The notes under the pieces were generated by a model, which was not told the DNA's origin, did not search any database, and saw only the letters and a program-made list of their open reading frames with translations. Source: Gossypium raimondii (Eukaryota; Streptophyta; Magnoliopsida; Malvales; Malvaceae). Taken from it: a stretch of DNA of 64,000 nt. The stretch covers positions 50,874,390 to 50,938,389 of the forward strand of contig NC_068576.1 of NCBI RefSeq assembly GCF_025698545.1, read 5' to 3'. Shown here piece after piece: positions 63,726 to 64,000 of the stretch (the first letter of the stretch is position 1; every line of letters starts with the position of its first letter). The translations under genes were made by a program, and so were the position numbers.

Positions 63726-63896
63726 CTAGTCGTCGTCCTTGTTCTTGGGCTTGCGGTACTTCTCTTCAACATGCTTGGCTACGAAGAAGGCGGAGTCAAC
63801 CAGCTTTTTTATGTTGGGGACGTTGTAGTTTTGGGCAACGTAAATCCCGCAAGCTGTGCCTGCGATGAACGAAAAGCTGCTTCTTATTATGCCCAT
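63726..63896 (-). CDS. DUF4535 / STMP1-like mitochondrial microprotein
   Basis: A single uninterrupted frame of 57 codons encodes 56 residues: a hydrophobic N-terminal helix (about residues 3-21, with small residues SFSFIAGTACGIYVAQ), then QNYNVPNIKKL, an amphipathic segment, and a basic-acidic tail KPKNKDDD. The AQNY(N/D)(V/I)PN motif after the helix is the signature shared by plant DUF4535 proteins and animal STMP1, a small inner-membrane mitochondrial protein linked to respiratory complexes. The Kozak-like context and the GC-rich coding sequence in AT-rich flanks support it. The gene is complete in one exon; the promoter is mostly outside the window. The assignment rests on motif and size, and its role in plants is not established. 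Confidence 0.85.
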   Translation of the reverse strand: MGIIRSSFSFIAGTACGIYVAQNYNVPNIKKLVDSAFFVAKHVEEKYRKPKNKDDD

Positions 63897-64000
63897 GATT
63901 TAACGTAATAGCTCGAAAAATTGGATGGAGTTTTAGGATCAGAAATCGGAGAATTGGGTTCCAATTTGGGGATCGGGGTTTTTTTAGGGATTTAGGGTTT

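Overview
The window is nuclear DNA of a flowering plant. It has AT-rich intergenic space, short exons with GT..AG introns, 9-bp target duplications around Mutator-like miniature elements, and TG..CA long terminal repeats (LTRs) with 5-bp target duplications. Every recognised protein has a clear plant homologue. The repeat flavour suggests a eudicot, probably Malvaceae (cotton-like). That species guess is inference and was not tested.

Layout, left to right. 1-2132: the last four exons of an unrecognised + strand gene. 4110-5125: a decayed Myb/SANT-like gene in repeat-rich DNA. 8159-12543 (- strand): a 13-exon circularly permuted GTPase of the plastid YqeH/BPG2 type. 12688-13091 and 14187-16130: a Mutator-like MITE and a solo LTR, both with perfect target duplications. 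17417-20815 (+): a seven-exon LUC7-like U1 snRNP splicing factor. It converges on COG7 (22010-26199, -, ten exons), a Golgi tethering subunit. 27754-28781: a foldback Mutator-like element with arms of about 315 bp. 29252-29989 (+): a mitochondrial small heat-shock protein with a textbook heat-shock element and TATA box. 31440-33010: wreckage of a LINE. 33-42 kb: almost gene-free, but it holds three diverged copies of an unexplained non-coding unit.

42982-52700 is a dead Copia retrotransposon. It was interrupted by an LTR element (46736-51556), which was itself interrupted by another (48373-50852). Each junction has an exact 5-bp target duplication, so the order of insertion can be read directly. 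54142-55804 (+) is a glycerol-3-phosphate transporter of the SLC37/G3Pp family. 60360-60903 (-) is a broken aquaporin (PIP) fragment joined to foreign sequence through short direct repeats. 63726-63896 (-) is a 56-residue DUF4535/STMP1-like mitochondrial microprotein.

The intact genes are housekeeping loci for plastid ribosome assembly, splicing, Golgi trafficking, mitochondrial proteostasis and phosphate-linked transport. They have no operon-like relation to each other, and the accessory content between them is transposable elements. I found no CRISPR array, tRNA, rRNA or prokaryote-type system. Exon boundaries were built by hand from splice signals and reading-phase continuity; no alignment or transcript evidence was available.
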